A stretch of 33,656 bases of DNA, from positions 1 through 33,656 of IMG/VR virus record IMGVR_UViG_3300031974_002728; one strand, written 5' to 3'. The position numbers and the translations under genes are program-made. A model generated the notes under the pieces. That model worked only from the letters and a program-made list of their open reading frames with translations. It did no database searches and had not been told where the DNA came from. Source of the stretch: a virus. Shown here piece after piece: positions 15,335 to 23,669 of the stretch (positions are counted from its first letter, which is position 1; each line of letters begins with the position of its first letter).

Positions 15335-15933
15335 TTTGCAATAATTTTTTGCATTTTAGCCAATGCAACTTTGGCTTTTCTTATGTTTTGAATCAAAGGC
15401 TGAATTTTGCTTTGTTCAAAATCATGCAACCGATATATAAAATTCTTGTATTTTTTATCAACAGAGGATTTGGAATCAATTATCGAATAAAATGGTGGGT
15501 CAAAGTAAGTAAAATAACCTTGGCGGGCTTTTGATTGTGCCCGCAAATTGATATACTGAATATCTTTTTCGTATTTTTTTATCAAACCCCGTAGATATTG
15601 TAATTCTTTTTGCCCGTCTTTTGTGTTTTTTCTTTTCAAGCCTGTTTTAGAATCAGTTTCGTTTAATCTTTTAATGATTTGTTGATATTCGCTTGATGTT
15701 TTATACCACATATCTTTGAAAGTATTGGCGTTTTGGATCATAACCCTAGTTGAAAGTAAAATTTTTTTTACTTCTGCCACTAATGACTTGATGCGTTCTT
15801 TTAGATTTTTGATGAAATCATATATTTTGGGGTCTATTTCCTTGTCTTGTTTTTTTCCATCTTTGCCAACAATTGCCACCGCGGTCGGGTGGTTTGATGT
15901 TACAGATTTGACTTGAAAAAGTGTTGACTTCAT
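15331..15933 (-). CDS. Coiled-coil protein downstream of tape measure
   Basis: A 200-residue, lysine-rich, mostly helical protein. Long heptad-like stretches (IYDFIKNLKERIKSLVAEVKKILL, ELQYLRGLIKKYEKDIQYINLRAQ) suggest a coiled coil. A short aromatic region (GYFTYFDPPFYSIID) lies near the C-terminus. The start overlaps the tape measure stop as ATGA (15930-15933). Its position suggests a tail-tip or tape-measure-associated structural protein; no catalytic motif is seen. Confidence 0.75.
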   Translation of the reverse strand: MKSTLFQVKSVTSNHPTAVAIVGKDGKKQDKEIDPKIYDFIKNLKERIKSLVAEVKKILLSTRVMIQNANTFKDMWYKTSSEYQQIIKRLNETDSKTGLKRKNTKDGQKELQYLRGLIKKYEKDIQYINLRAQSKARQGYFTYFDPPFYSIIDSKSSVDKKYKNFIYRLHDFEQSKIQPLIQNIRKAKVALAKMQKIIAK

Positions 15934-18900
15934 TGGTTGATAAATTTGCCCGCGATATGACCCAAAATGCTTCTTTGGGTTTGTTCTTTCAATTCGCTTT
16001 CAATGACAATGTTGATGTTGTTGGCAACAATCGGTGGTGCGGGGTCTTGAACTGAAATAGGTGGGGTGTTATAACTTCCCATTGTTTGACCCAAGCTTGA
16101 AACCGCTGAAAGAATTGCTTGTTGGGTTGATTCTTTTAATTCACTTTCAATCACCACATTGACTTCATTTGAAACAATCGGTGGGGGTGGTGGCGTTGGG
16201 TCAATCGGGGTTCCATTGTCGCCCTTTGCCTCACTACTTAAAGAACTAATTGCCGAAAGAATTGATTGTTGCGTTGATTCTTTTAGTTCGGAATCAATGT
16301 CAACATTGATGTTGTTTGAGACAATGGGAGCGTCAACATTGATGTTGTTCTCAATGTTTGGTGCAGATGCGGGGGATTGTTGTTGCAATTGAGTGATTGC
16401 CTTTGCCACTTCTTGGATTGCATCCGCTGAATTGTCGCTTGATGCTTTGTTGTACAAGTCGGTCAAAAGCTTTTTGTTTTCTTCGGAAAAATCCCTCAAA
16501 ATGTCTTCAACATCTGAAAGGTTTTGATCTACATTTACGAGCGTTTCTTTGTCGGGGCTTGATTTAGTGTTTGCCGTTTTAAGTTCGGTAAGAATTGCTT
16601 CTTGGGTGTATTCTTTTAGTTCGTTTTCAACTTTAACTTCAACCGCGGGTTCCTTGATGGCATCAAGCTTTTGTTTGAACCCTTGCCCTAGTTTTTCAAA
16701 TGCTTGCTTGCCCCCGTCAATAACCCCTTGAACCACCCCTTTTTGTTCGGCACCCGCTTGGGCAATTTCCGCTTGTATGATGCGGGCATCATTGTCGGCT
16801 TGTTGTTGTTTCTGTTGAATGTTTTGAAGGGCTAAGTTCAAAGCATCCATTTGGGCACCATGTCGGTTGTCTAATTCTACCTTTTTGTCATCAATGGCAT
16901 CAAGTTGGTTCTTGGTTTCGTCATCAATTACAAATTCAAGTTTGCGGTTCCTAATTTGTTGCAATTTTTCAATTTCATTTTGTGCCCGCTCACCACCTTC
17001 TTTTTGTAATTCAGCTATTCTTCGGTCGATTGCTTCAACATCTTTGCTTGCCCGAATCCGTTGTTTGTCTTTTCGGTCAATCGCGTTTTTCAAGTCGCGG
17101 TTGGCATTAAGCTTGACCGCGTTGTTGATTATTTCTTGCCTGTTTTCCTCAAGTTGTTTTTGGGCAACTTGGTTGCGTAGTTTTATTTCTTCTCGTTTTT
17201 GGTCGCCCGCTTTTCCCGCGTTGACTTCTTGCAAGTCCATGATTGCAAGAATGTCTTTTTCAATTCGCAACTTTTCTTCAAGCTTCATCGCTTGGTCATC
17301 CATGCCTTGGGCTTGTAGTCTTAAAATATCAAGGTTGGCTTGTGCCACTTCTTTGTTCGCTTCAAGCCTTCTTTTTTCTTCAACCGCCCGTTCAAGTTTT
17401 GCCTTTTGCTTTGCAAGTGCGTCACCATCAAGTTTGTTCAATCCTTCCTTGGCTTCTTTGATGTCTTCAAGTGCTTGCTTTTCTTGGTCTTGTGCTTCGG
17501 CAAGCTTGGTTGCGTGTTGCATTGCTTGTTCAAAGGTCATTGCCCCATCTTTCATCAAGGCAACAATCTTGTCTTCAAGTTTGTGGCGGGCTTCAACCAC
17601 CTTCAAGCCTTCTTCACCTTGGGTTCTTAATGCCTTTGCCCTTTCGGTTGCCCGCTCAAGTTCCACAACTTCTTTGTTTCGGTCTTCAAGTAAATCTTCT
17701 AAGCCCGCTTTCCGTGCATCTTCTTGGTCTTTTAAAACGCGGGTGCCTTCAACTAATTCACCAACAATTTGTTTTTGTGTTTGTTGGGCGTTGAGAACCT
17801 CAAGTTCTCTTTTCGCAAGTTCGGCTTGGTGTTCGGCAAGAATTTCTTTTTGTTCGGCAATTTTAATTGCGGAAGCTTTTTCTTCTTCCAATTCTTTGAC
17901 ATAGTCGGTTTGCATTTGAACCAATTCTGCCATGTCTTCTTGTCTTCTTTTGCCTTCTTTTATGATGCCCTCAATTGCAATCTTTTCTTTTTCCAAAATT
18001 GCTAATTGCTCGCGACTTGCAACCTTGGGTTCTTCGACCCCTTGCAACTCTTTTTTAAGCTCAGAAATGGCAACCTTGACTTGTGTGGTTGACTCATTGA
18101 GTTTCACAATTTCCGCGTTGCTTTTTTCAATCTTGCGTGCGGTTATTTCTTCAAGTTCTTGCTTATAGTTTTGCGTGCGGTTTATCAGTTTGTCAAAAAG
18201 TGGAACAAGTAACATTGCCCCCGTCACCAATATGCCCAACGGGTTGGCTTTTGTTGCTACATTTAACGCACCCACCGCAAGAGTCGTTCCCTTAATTGCC
18301 GTTGCAAGACCGATAAAGCCCCCAATTATGACTTTCAAACCACCAAGAACCTTGATGGTCGCCCAATATGTTGCAATTGCTTTTCCCGCAAGTATGAGTT
18401 CACCTTTGAATTTTCCAACTTCGGTGAATACTTCCCGCAAAAATGCAATCAGTTGTTTAAACTTTTCAAATAGTGGGGGAAAGTTTTTTGCCCCGAATAC
18501 TTTTAATTCACGCCCAAGCTTTTCAAGTTCCCCACTCGCGTCTTGCAAGGCTTTAACATTCTTGTTGGATAAAATAAAACCAAGGTCTTCCGCTTGATCG
18601 CCAAAGGCTTTCATTGCGTCACTTCCCCCGTTCATAAATTGAGTCAATGCAAGACCACTTCGACCCATTAAATCAAACGCAACCTTGACCCGCTTGCCAT
18701 CATCGTCAATGCCCTTCAATCCATCCGCGAGGTCATACATGACTTGTTCAACGCTTTTGATGGTGCCATCTGTATTTTTGAAAGTCACATTGGCTTGTTC
18801 AAAACCACGCACCGCGGTGGAAAGCCCGTCTTTTGCATCACCAATTGATTTTGCAAGCCTTGAAATTGCCTTGTTTGCTTCTTCCGCACTTGCCCCATTT

Positions 18901-19157
18901 TGTTCCGCGGAAAATTGCATCTTTTGCAAAAATTCAGCCGACACCCCAACGCGGTCAGACAAGTCACCAATGGACGCACCAAAGTCAATAATTTGTTGCG
19001 ATGCACGGGCAATGACAGCGGTTCCTATTGCACCAACAAAAGTTGACTTGAAGTTTGCACCAAATTTTTGTGCTTTCATTTGGGCACGCCCAAGCCCGTC
19101 ATTAAAACCTTTTGAGTCAAGCCCAAGTCTTACTTTTACATGGTCACCAAATGCCAT
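15930..19157 (-). CDS. Tail tape measure protein
   Basis: A 1075-residue protein with the composition of a tape measure. The N-terminal region has GDHVKVRLGLDSKGFNDGLGRAQ and GASIGDLSDRVGVSAEFLQKMQFSAEQ; hydrophobic segments (about 265-320) follow, including VIIGGFIGLATAIKG and GILVTGAMLLVPLF. A very long coiled coil fills about 325-800. The C-terminus carries four repeats built around ELKESTQQSILSAISSL separated by proline-rich spacers. No lysozyme or peptidase motif is visible. At the usual 1.5 angstrom per residue this predicts a tail of about 160 nm. It starts after a TAGACA element, 30 bp behind the chaperone-like gene. Confidence 0.95.
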   Translation of the reverse strand: MAFGDHVKVRLGLDSKGFNDGLGRAQMKAQKFGANFKSTFVGAIGTAVIARASQQIIDFGASIGDLSDRVGVSAEFLQKMQFSAEQNGASAEEANKAISRLAKSIGDAKDGLSTAVRGFEQANVTFKNTDGTIKSVEQVMYDLADGLKGIDDDGKRVKVAFDLMGRSGLALTQFMNGGSDAMKAFGDQAEDLGFILSNKNVKALQDASGELEKLGRELKVFGAKNFPPLFEKFKQLIAFLREVFTEVGKFKGELILAGKAIATYWATIKVLGGLKVIIGGFIGLATAIKGTTLAVGALNVATKANPLGILVTGAMLLVPLFDKLINRTQNYKQELEEITARKIEKSNAEIVKLNESTTQVKVAISELKKELQGVEEPKVASREQLAILEKEKIAIEGIIKEGKRRQEDMAELVQMQTDYVKELEEEKASAIKIAEQKEILAEHQAELAKRELEVLNAQQTQKQIVGELVEGTRVLKDQEDARKAGLEDLLEDRNKEVVELERATERAKALRTQGEEGLKVVEARHKLEDKIVALMKDGAMTFEQAMQHATKLAEAQDQEKQALEDIKEAKEGLNKLDGDALAKQKAKLERAVEEKRRLEANKEVAQANLDILRLQAQGMDDQAMKLEEKLRIEKDILAIMDLQEVNAGKAGDQKREEIKLRNQVAQKQLEENRQEIINNAVKLNANRDLKNAIDRKDKQRIRASKDVEAIDRRIAELQKEGGERAQNEIEKLQQIRNRKLEFVIDDETKNQLDAIDDKKVELDNRHGAQMDALNLALQNIQQKQQQADNDARIIQAEIAQAGAEQKGVVQGVIDGGKQAFEKLGQGFKQKLDAIKEPAVEVKVENELKEYTQEAILTELKTANTKSSPDKETLVNVDQNLSDVEDILRDFSEENKKLLTDLYNKASSDNSADAIQEVAKAITQLQQQSPASAPNIENNINVDAPIVSNNINVDIDSELKESTQQSILSAISSLSSEAKGDNGTPIDPTPPPPPIVSNEVNVVIESELKESTQQAILSAVSSLGQTMGSYNTPPISVQDPAPPIVANNINIVIESELKEQTQRSILGHIAGKFINQ
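15983..16640 (-). repeat. Four imperfect repeats at the C-terminus of the tape measure gene
   Basis: The unit reads roughly INV-I-SELKE-TQQ-ILSAISSL and is encoded near 15983-16030, 16128-16178, 16272-16325 and 16600-16640. The first three units are spaced about 145 bp apart. Proline-rich spacers (DPTPPPPPIVSNEV, DPAPPIVANNI) separate the last three units. Confidence 0.75.
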
Positions 19158-19164
19158 GATAAAA

Positions 19165-19180
19165 GCGGGGGTTGTCTAGT
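19165..19180 (-). promoter_or_regulatory. TAGACA start-proximal element upstream of the tape measure gene
   Basis: The minus strand carries ACTAGACA followed by ACCCCCGC, with 15 bases between TAGACA and the ATG at 19157, and no Shine-Dalgarno sequence. Here the upstream stop codon is a separate TAA, so the TAG is not needed as a stop. Confidence 0.5.
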
Positions 19181-19187
19181 TTACTTT

Positions 19188-19760
19188 TTAATTCTTTGAA
19201 TTAGCAAAGAAATGCTCGTAACTTTTTGATTCAATTGCCCGCATTTTGTAATAATCTTTTCCCGCTTGTTGGGCGTATCTATATTGAATTACGGAGTTCA
19301 GTTGGATAATTCTTTTAATGCTTAAACCCAAGATGTATTCAATTGTCCAACCATATTCTTTTGCAAAAACATCAATTTGGATTGCTAAAAAATGGGCATA
19401 TTGAAAAGGCTTTTCGTTATCAATTGTGGTGTCTGCTTCGGCAAATTGTTCTTGCAACCACAATTCAATTTCATTCTTGGCGGGCACAAGTTTGACCCCA
19501 ATGATTTTCTTTTGAAATTCTTCTTTTTCTTTTGGGTCTGTTGAAAAATCTTCCGAAACTATCCAAAGAAATATGCCAAAATCTTCGGGCAAAATTTGAT
19601 TGCCCAAGATAAAAGGGGATTCAATTTCCTTTAATAGAAAATATTTTTCAAGACTAAGGTCTTTGACCTTTACGCCACACAATTCAAATGGATCATTGAG
19701 CCACGCGGTTGCCCGCCACTCTTCCGTTTGTGCCTTGAGTTTTTCAAGGCTTATGCCCAT
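19188..19760 (-). CDS. Tail assembly chaperone-like protein
   Basis: A 190-residue protein directly upstream of the tape measure gene, the position of tail assembly chaperones. The central pattern KYFLLKEIESPFILGN followed by EDFGIFLWIVSEDF is like the helical core of such proteins in other siphoviruses. The rest is helical and charged. No slippery frameshift site linking a second product was identified. The gene begins one base after the preceding stop. Assignment is from position plus a weak sequence pattern. Confidence 0.65.
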   Translation of the reverse strand: MGISLEKLKAQTEEWRATAWLNDPFELCGVKVKDLSLEKYFLLKEIESPFILGNQILPEDFGIFLWIVSEDFSTDPKEKEEFQKKIIGVKLVPAKNEIELWLQEQFAEADTTIDNEKPFQYAHFLAIQIDVFAKEYGWTIEYILGLSIKRIIQLNSVIQYRYAQQAGKDYYKMRAIESKSYEHFFANSKN

Positions 19761-19761
19761 T

Positions 19762-20097
19762 TTAATTCAGCTTTTCGCGAGCGGAAAAACTTTGTGTGGC
19801 AAATGCTCCGTTTGACCTTGAAACAGATGTTTCGGTGACAAGGTAGGTTGTGCCATCATGGGAAAATTCGTCACCCTGTGAAAGTTTCCCGCTACCATCT
19901 GAAACAGATGTGCCCGAAATTTCTTTTGGTCTTGCAATGAAGGCTTGGGCGATTGCTTGCCCTTGGTCGCCATCTAATTCAACCACATTGGTTGATTCCG
20001 AAGTGGTAAAATCTTGAAAAAGAAATTCTGTGCCATTGATGGTGACCTTGATGCCCCCAAATTCTTGCCCGCTTGCGTCTAAAGTTACATTAGTCAT
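19762..20097 (-). CDS. Small tail protein, tail tube candidate
   Basis: A 111-residue beta-rich protein. It begins with VTLDASGQEFGGIKVTINGTEFLFQDFTTSES, is serine/threonine/glycine rich, and ends with VTETSVSRSNGAFATQSFSAREKLN. It has no hydrophobic segment and no catalytic motif. Its place two genes before the tape measure, and its own TAGACA start element, suggest a virion protein made in quantity; a small tail tube subunit is the best guess. It might instead be a head-tail completion protein. Confidence 0.65.
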   Translation of the reverse strand: MTNVTLDASGQEFGGIKVTINGTEFLFQDFTTSESTNVVELDGDQGQAIAQAFIARPKEISGTSVSDGSGKLSQGDEFSHDGTTYLVTETSVSRSNGAFATQSFSAREKLN

Positions 20098-20111
20098 ACC
20101 CTAGTGGTGCC

Positions 20112-20120
20112 TGTCTACTA
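20112..20120 (-). promoter_or_regulatory. TAGACA start-proximal element upstream of the small tail protein
   Basis: The minus strand carries AGTAGACA followed by GGCACC, then CTAGGGT immediately before the ATG at 20097. The TAG coincides with the stop region of the upstream winged-helix gene. Confidence 0.45.
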
Positions 20121-20378
20121 TTTTGGTCTGTACCAAACGCAACGAATCTTTTTGCCATCTGCCCGTTTCTTTGTCCCGTTGTGTTGTTCAAGCTTTCCTT
20201 CTTCAAATAATGCACGAATGTATCGGTTGCCACGAACAACACCCAAATTGTATTTCTTGAAAATTTCTTTTGCGGTCATCCAACCTTTGCCTTTGGGTTC
20301 GGTCGATTCATTTTGTTGGGCTTGCTCAAGTGCTTTTGCCCAATTTAGATCAAAATCATTTTTTCGATTACTTGCCAT
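20118..20378 (-). CDS. Small winged-helix DNA-binding protein
   Basis: An 86-residue protein. The second half (GWMTAKEIFKKYNLGVVRGNRYIRALFEEGKLEQHNGTKKRADGKKIRCVWYRP) reads as a winged helix-turn-helix with a basic wing, so it probably binds DNA. I chose the ATG at 20378 because AAAGGGGGG precedes it; the frame extends to 20417 inside the phosphoesterase gene. A regulator-like gene within the tail operon, next to a metallophosphoesterase, looks like part of a small accessory insertion. Confidence 0.75.
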   Translation of the reverse strand: MASNRKNDFDLNWAKALEQAQQNESTEPKGKGWMTAKEIFKKYNLGVVRGNRYIRALFEEGKLEQHNGTKKRADGKKIRCVWYRPK

Positions 20379-21079
20379 TGACCCCCCTTTCCTTTTCGGG
20401 CTTGATACACTTCCCAATCATTGCCATTGACCCAACCATACGCGAACCCGTGGGCGTGCGTGATTCGGTTTGGTTGCATCACATTATATTCCATGTCTAA
20501 TTGAGCCAAGCAACCAACGCCCCGCCCTTCCCCGCCACCAACTCTTTGAATGGTTGCGTGATGAATTGCGTGGGTGTGACCATGCAAAACTATTCCCCCT
20601 TGGGGTGAATAGATTTCAGCGTGCTTCTTTGTCGCCATAATGCCCGCACAATACCCGTGAACCATACGCACTTTGCCAAGGTCAAAAAAACCCGTGTCGC
20701 TTTTGTATGGGATTATTTTGCAACGATTCTTTCGGCATCGCTTTTCAATATCTTTGACACCTTGTTTGGCGTAATCTGAAACAATCCCATTTTCGTGAAA
20801 CCTTGCAACATCCCACAACCTCTTGTCATGGTTTCCTAAAAGAAAAACATTTGGTTGGAAGTTTCCAAGAAATTCCAAACCCGCTTCAACATCCGCTTCC
20901 ATTGACATTTGCTTTTCATTCGCACCCGCGTTTCTTCGGATGTTCCGAAAGTCAAAAAGATCACCACCAAAAACCCGAACATCGGGTTGCCATATTTCGC
21001 AAAATTTTAAAAGTTTCTCAACCGCATCGGGGTCGTTCATGTCCCCATGAAGGTCGCTTGCAAAAATGAATTTTTTCAT
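20345..21079 (-). CDS. Calcineurin-like metallophosphoesterase
   Basis: A 244-residue enzyme with the full set of metallophosphoesterase motifs: DLH (residues 9-11), GGDLFD (38-43), GNHD (82-85), VHGY (140-143) and GHTH (167-170). These bind two metal ions and hydrolyse phosphodiesters or phosphomonoesters. The substrate is unknown; candidates are nucleotides, nucleic acid 3' ends or signalling nucleotides. The gene overlaps the preceding tail gene as ATGA and is followed by a winged-helix gene. A cytoplasmic enzyme inside the tail operon is out of place and looks like an accessory gene expressed late. Confidence 0.93.
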   Translation of the reverse strand: MKKFIFASDLHGDMNDPDAVEKLLKFCEIWQPDVRVFGGDLFDFRNIRRNAGANEKQMSMEADVEAGLEFLGNFQPNVFLLGNHDKRLWDVARFHENGIVSDYAKQGVKDIEKRCRKNRCKIIPYKSDTGFFDLGKVRMVHGYCAGIMATKKHAEIYSPQGGIVLHGHTHAIHHATIQRVGGGEGRGVGCLAQLDMEYNVMQPNRITHAHGFAYGWVNGNDWEVYQARKGKGGQWQVIEKMILI

Positions 21080-21510
21080 TCATCGGGGGTTGGCAAGGTG
21101 AATCTAAATTTGATTGAAAAATCAAGTTGTGATTGGTCATGGTTTGTCTCTTCAAATTCCATGTGCGTTGCCCCCGTTGGTTGAATGTCAAAAACATGGT
21201 AAGAATCAATCCCGTGGGTGTGGTTTAATAGCAAAGAACGAACTTTCCCAATTCTTTGGTGGTGGGTTTCTTCTTCTTGTCGGTAAGTATTCACGAACAC
21301 TTGCAAAACACCCTCGTGGGAATTGTATTCATGCTTGCCGTTTATGACTTGGCGGGTGTCATCCAATGCACCCGTGTAATTAAAAACAAGTTGAATATTA
21401 TCAACCCCCAAATCTTGAAGCGTGCGAGTGCGGAATGATTCAAGTTTGTTTTCTGCAAAGCATTCAACAAGGTCTTGTTCAATGTTCTTTTCGTATTCAA
21501 AAACGCTCAT
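21076..21510 (-). CDS. Tail terminator/completion protein candidate
   Basis: A 144-residue protein. The core GVLQVFVNTYRQEEETHHQRIGKVRSLLL and the final strand LDFSIKFRFTLPTP follow the pattern of gpU/gpZ-like tail terminators, which have a strand-helix fold and cap the tail tube at the neck. Its place directly after the head-tail joining fusion agrees. The ATG overlaps the upstream stop as ATGA (21507-21510). Confidence 0.65.
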   Translation of the reverse strand: MSVFEYEKNIEQDLVECFAENKLESFRTRTLQDLGVDNIQLVFNYTGALDDTRQVINGKHEYNSHEGVLQVFVNTYRQEEETHHQRIGKVRSLLLNHTHGIDSYHVFDIQPTGATHMEFEETNHDQSQLDFSIKFRFTLPTPDE

Positions 21511-23654
21511 GGGGTGTAATACTTATATGGGTGAGATGTTGGAAGATCAGAAAGCAAGCCCCACTTGCGGGTTAAATATCCCTCAATTTTGTCGCTTTGG
21601 TCTTGGGTTATGTTTTCCGTTAGTATTAACTCACCCCAATCTGAATCGGCAATGTTTGTGTATTTGTTCAACCTTGTTTGCATGGTTGTAATTTTATTCA
21701 ATACACTATTTGAAACATTGGTGTTGTATGCCGTACCATTCAACCAAGTTGAAGCCCGCAAGTTTGGTATGTCCCACTCAACCGCAAGCATTACCCATTG
21801 GTTCAATATGTTTGTGCTTGTTGGTGATAAATGCGTTCCCGTGTGAACATACCATTCGCCCGTGAAGACACCCGCACCACCCGTGCGATTGAAAAGAATC
21901 AATTGCAACCCATTTCCTTGTGCCAAAAAAAGCGTGTCATGGGCATCAAATTGAATGACCCTTGCAACAAAAAACCACTTGTGGCGTGCGGTTGAATCGA
22001 ATGCAATATTTGTCACATTTGTTGCATCAACATTTCCATTGAATCGGAAAATGTTTTTTCCGTTCTGCACATTTGTGATTGACCTAATTGATGACCCGCT
22101 TGATGGGGTGTATTGGTAACCATTCCCCGACTTGTCATTGATTGTGGTGACGGGTTCATTCCAACTTGTTCCCGTGATTCCATGACTTGTGCGGTCATCC
22201 ATGTCAAGCCACACAAGTGTTGTCATGGTTGATGGTTCAAACTCCGTGCTTGTGGGGGCGGTGTTGGTAACGGCACGAACCATTGCAACGCCCGCATCTT
22301 CGCCCGCGTCATACATATTGGGGGCACTCAAATGAACATCTGAATAAGTGCCATCATGGTGGTCACTTGCCTTGATGAAGTCATAAAAAGATTGCTCGCG
22401 TGCCAATGTGTTGAACGCATCATTCACCACCATGTCATTGCCGTTTTGATCCGCGGGGGCAACAAAGGTTGCGGGCATATTAGTCAAACCAAGCTTGGTT
22501 TCTATTTCGGAAAGTAAGGTTTCAAGGTGTCCTTGATATGTGGTGGGGTCATTGCCCCCGTTGGACTCGCCTTGGTACCATAAGAAGCCTTTCCAATTAA
22601 CATTCAGCCCAAGGGCTTCAAACTTGGTTTTTGCGTCATCAATCGCATTGACAAGCCCGCCCCAAGCTTCGGTTGTTTTGGTGGTGTCCCAATCGGTGAA
22701 ACTTGCGTTGTCATCAATAGTGCTTGCCCCAACCGCATATTTTACAACACCAACTTTGTTGCTTGTGGTGTAATCCGTTTTAATCTTTTTTGCAAAACCC
22801 CATTCAATGCCAAATTGGGTTGCATTTAAAGTTGTGCTTGTTCCTTCACCGCGTGTTTTTCCAAGTTCCATTGAATCGGAAATGCCCGTGAAGTATTGTT
22901 GGTCTGTTGCGTCACTTGTGCTTGGTGCGTGCCAAGAAGTGTGAAAATAAAAATCTTCAATTTCGGTTGATTGGGTGGTTGTCAAATCCGCAATTGCTGA
23001 ATGCCCGTGGGCGTTGCTTTGTCCCGCAATCAAAAACAAATCAACAAATTCAACCTTTGCATCAACAAGGCTTGGGGGTTGTGCTTCAAGTAAACCTTCA
23101 ACAAGGCTTGGGGCATCGGGCAAGGCTTGCCCCAAAACCTCACTTGGTGCCGTTGGCAAAACTCCACTTGTCAAATCTTGTGGGTTTGCGGGCGTGCATT
23201 CAGCGACCAACAAAGAAGGTAAGTTTGCCAATAAGCCCGAAATTACATTGACGGGGCGTTGTGCTTGAATGCTTTGCAAGTCTTCGCTTGCAACATCACT
23301 TGGCGGGGTCGGTGAATAGAATGGGTGCTTTGCTTCAAACTTCGGCAAACATTCAATCGTCAAAAGAAAACCTGCATCATTTTCAAAACTTTGAACTTCA
23401 TGCACTCGCCAAACTTTATTGCGTAGTTCCAAAGTGTCGTTGGCACGGGGTCGCTTCCCCAAGTCGAAACTTTCATTTGATTGAATTGTGATTTGGCATG
23501 ATTCATTTTTGAAAAAGCCCACATCATCCATGCCCGCACTTTGAGTAATTGCCCCCACAAGTGCTTTTGTCTTCTTCTCACCATACCAACAAAGTTCCCC
23601 TAATGTTTCGCACTCAACATCATTGAAACCCGCCAATGCTTTTGCCCAATCCAT
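21507..23654 (-). CDS. Head-tail joining-like protein fused to carbohydrate esterase and lectin-like domain
   Basis: A 715-residue protein of four parts. Residues 1 to about 108 have the length and strand pattern of lambda gpFII-type head-tail joining proteins (LVGAITQS, then RANDTLELRNKVWRVHEVQ...GFLLTIECLP). Residues about 116-203 are 11-14-residue proline linkers (APSEVLGQALPD, APSLVEGLLEAQ). Residues about 205-465 are a sialate O-acetylesterase/CE6-like SGNH hydrolase with GQSN (211-214, Ser213), WYQGESN (359-365) and SDVHL (438-442, Asp439 and His441). Residues about 478-715 are a LamG-like domain ending KIEGYLTRKWGL...HPYKYYTP, closely like the fibre's. Its gene position matches gpFII. 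It could form neck appendages that deacetylate surface polysaccharide. Confidence 0.88.
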   Translation of the reverse strand: MDWAKALAGFNDVECETLGELCWYGEKKTKALVGAITQSAGMDDVGFFKNESCQITIQSNESFDLGKRPRANDTLELRNKVWRVHEVQSFENDAGFLLTIECLPKFEAKHPFYSPTPPSDVASEDLQSIQAQRPVNVISGLLANLPSLLVAECTPANPQDLTSGVLPTAPSEVLGQALPDAPSLVEGLLEAQPPSLVDAKVEFVDLFLIAGQSNAHGHSAIADLTTTQSTEIEDFYFHTSWHAPSTSDATDQQYFTGISDSMELGKTRGEGTSTTLNATQFGIEWGFAKKIKTDYTTSNKVGVVKYAVGASTIDDNASFTDWDTTKTTEAWGGLVNAIDDAKTKFEALGLNVNWKGFLWYQGESNGGNDPTTYQGHLETLLSEIETKLGLTNMPATFVAPADQNGNDMVVNDAFNTLAREQSFYDFIKASDHHDGTYSDVHLSAPNMYDAGEDAGVAMVRAVTNTAPTSTEFEPSTMTTLVWLDMDDRTSHGITGTSWNEPVTTINDKSGNGYQYTPSSGSSIRSITNVQNGKNIFRFNGNVDATNVTNIAFDSTARHKWFFVARVIQFDAHDTLFLAQGNGLQLILFNRTGGAGVFTGEWYVHTGTHLSPTSTNILNQWVMLAVEWDIPNLRASTWLNGTAYNTNVSNSVLNKITTMQTRLNKYTNIADSDWGELILTENITQDQSDKIEGYLTRKWGLLSDLPTSHPYKYYTP
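23046..23309 (-). repeat. Proline-rich linker repeats between head-tail and esterase domains
   Basis: About seven consecutive units of 11-14 residues are encoded, for example APSEVLGQALPD, APSLVEGLLEAQ and PPSLVDAKVEF. On the plus strand CAACAAGGCTTGGGG occurs twice here (near 23063 and 23100), and similar copies lie in the fibre gene. Confidence 0.7.
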
Positions 23655-23669
23655 CGGGCGTTTGAGGCT

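Noticed and set aside
16867-17904. Long open frame on the plus strand (345 codons) opposite the tape measure gene
   Set aside because: Its product is an S/F/C-rich low-complexity protein mirroring the coiled-coil gene on the other strand, without ribosome binding site or homology; it is an antisense shadow.
19188-19760. Programmed frameshift between two tail chaperone frames, as in lambda G/GT
   Set aside because: No slippery heptamer with a continuing second frame was found near the end of the gene; the tape measure starts after its own element.
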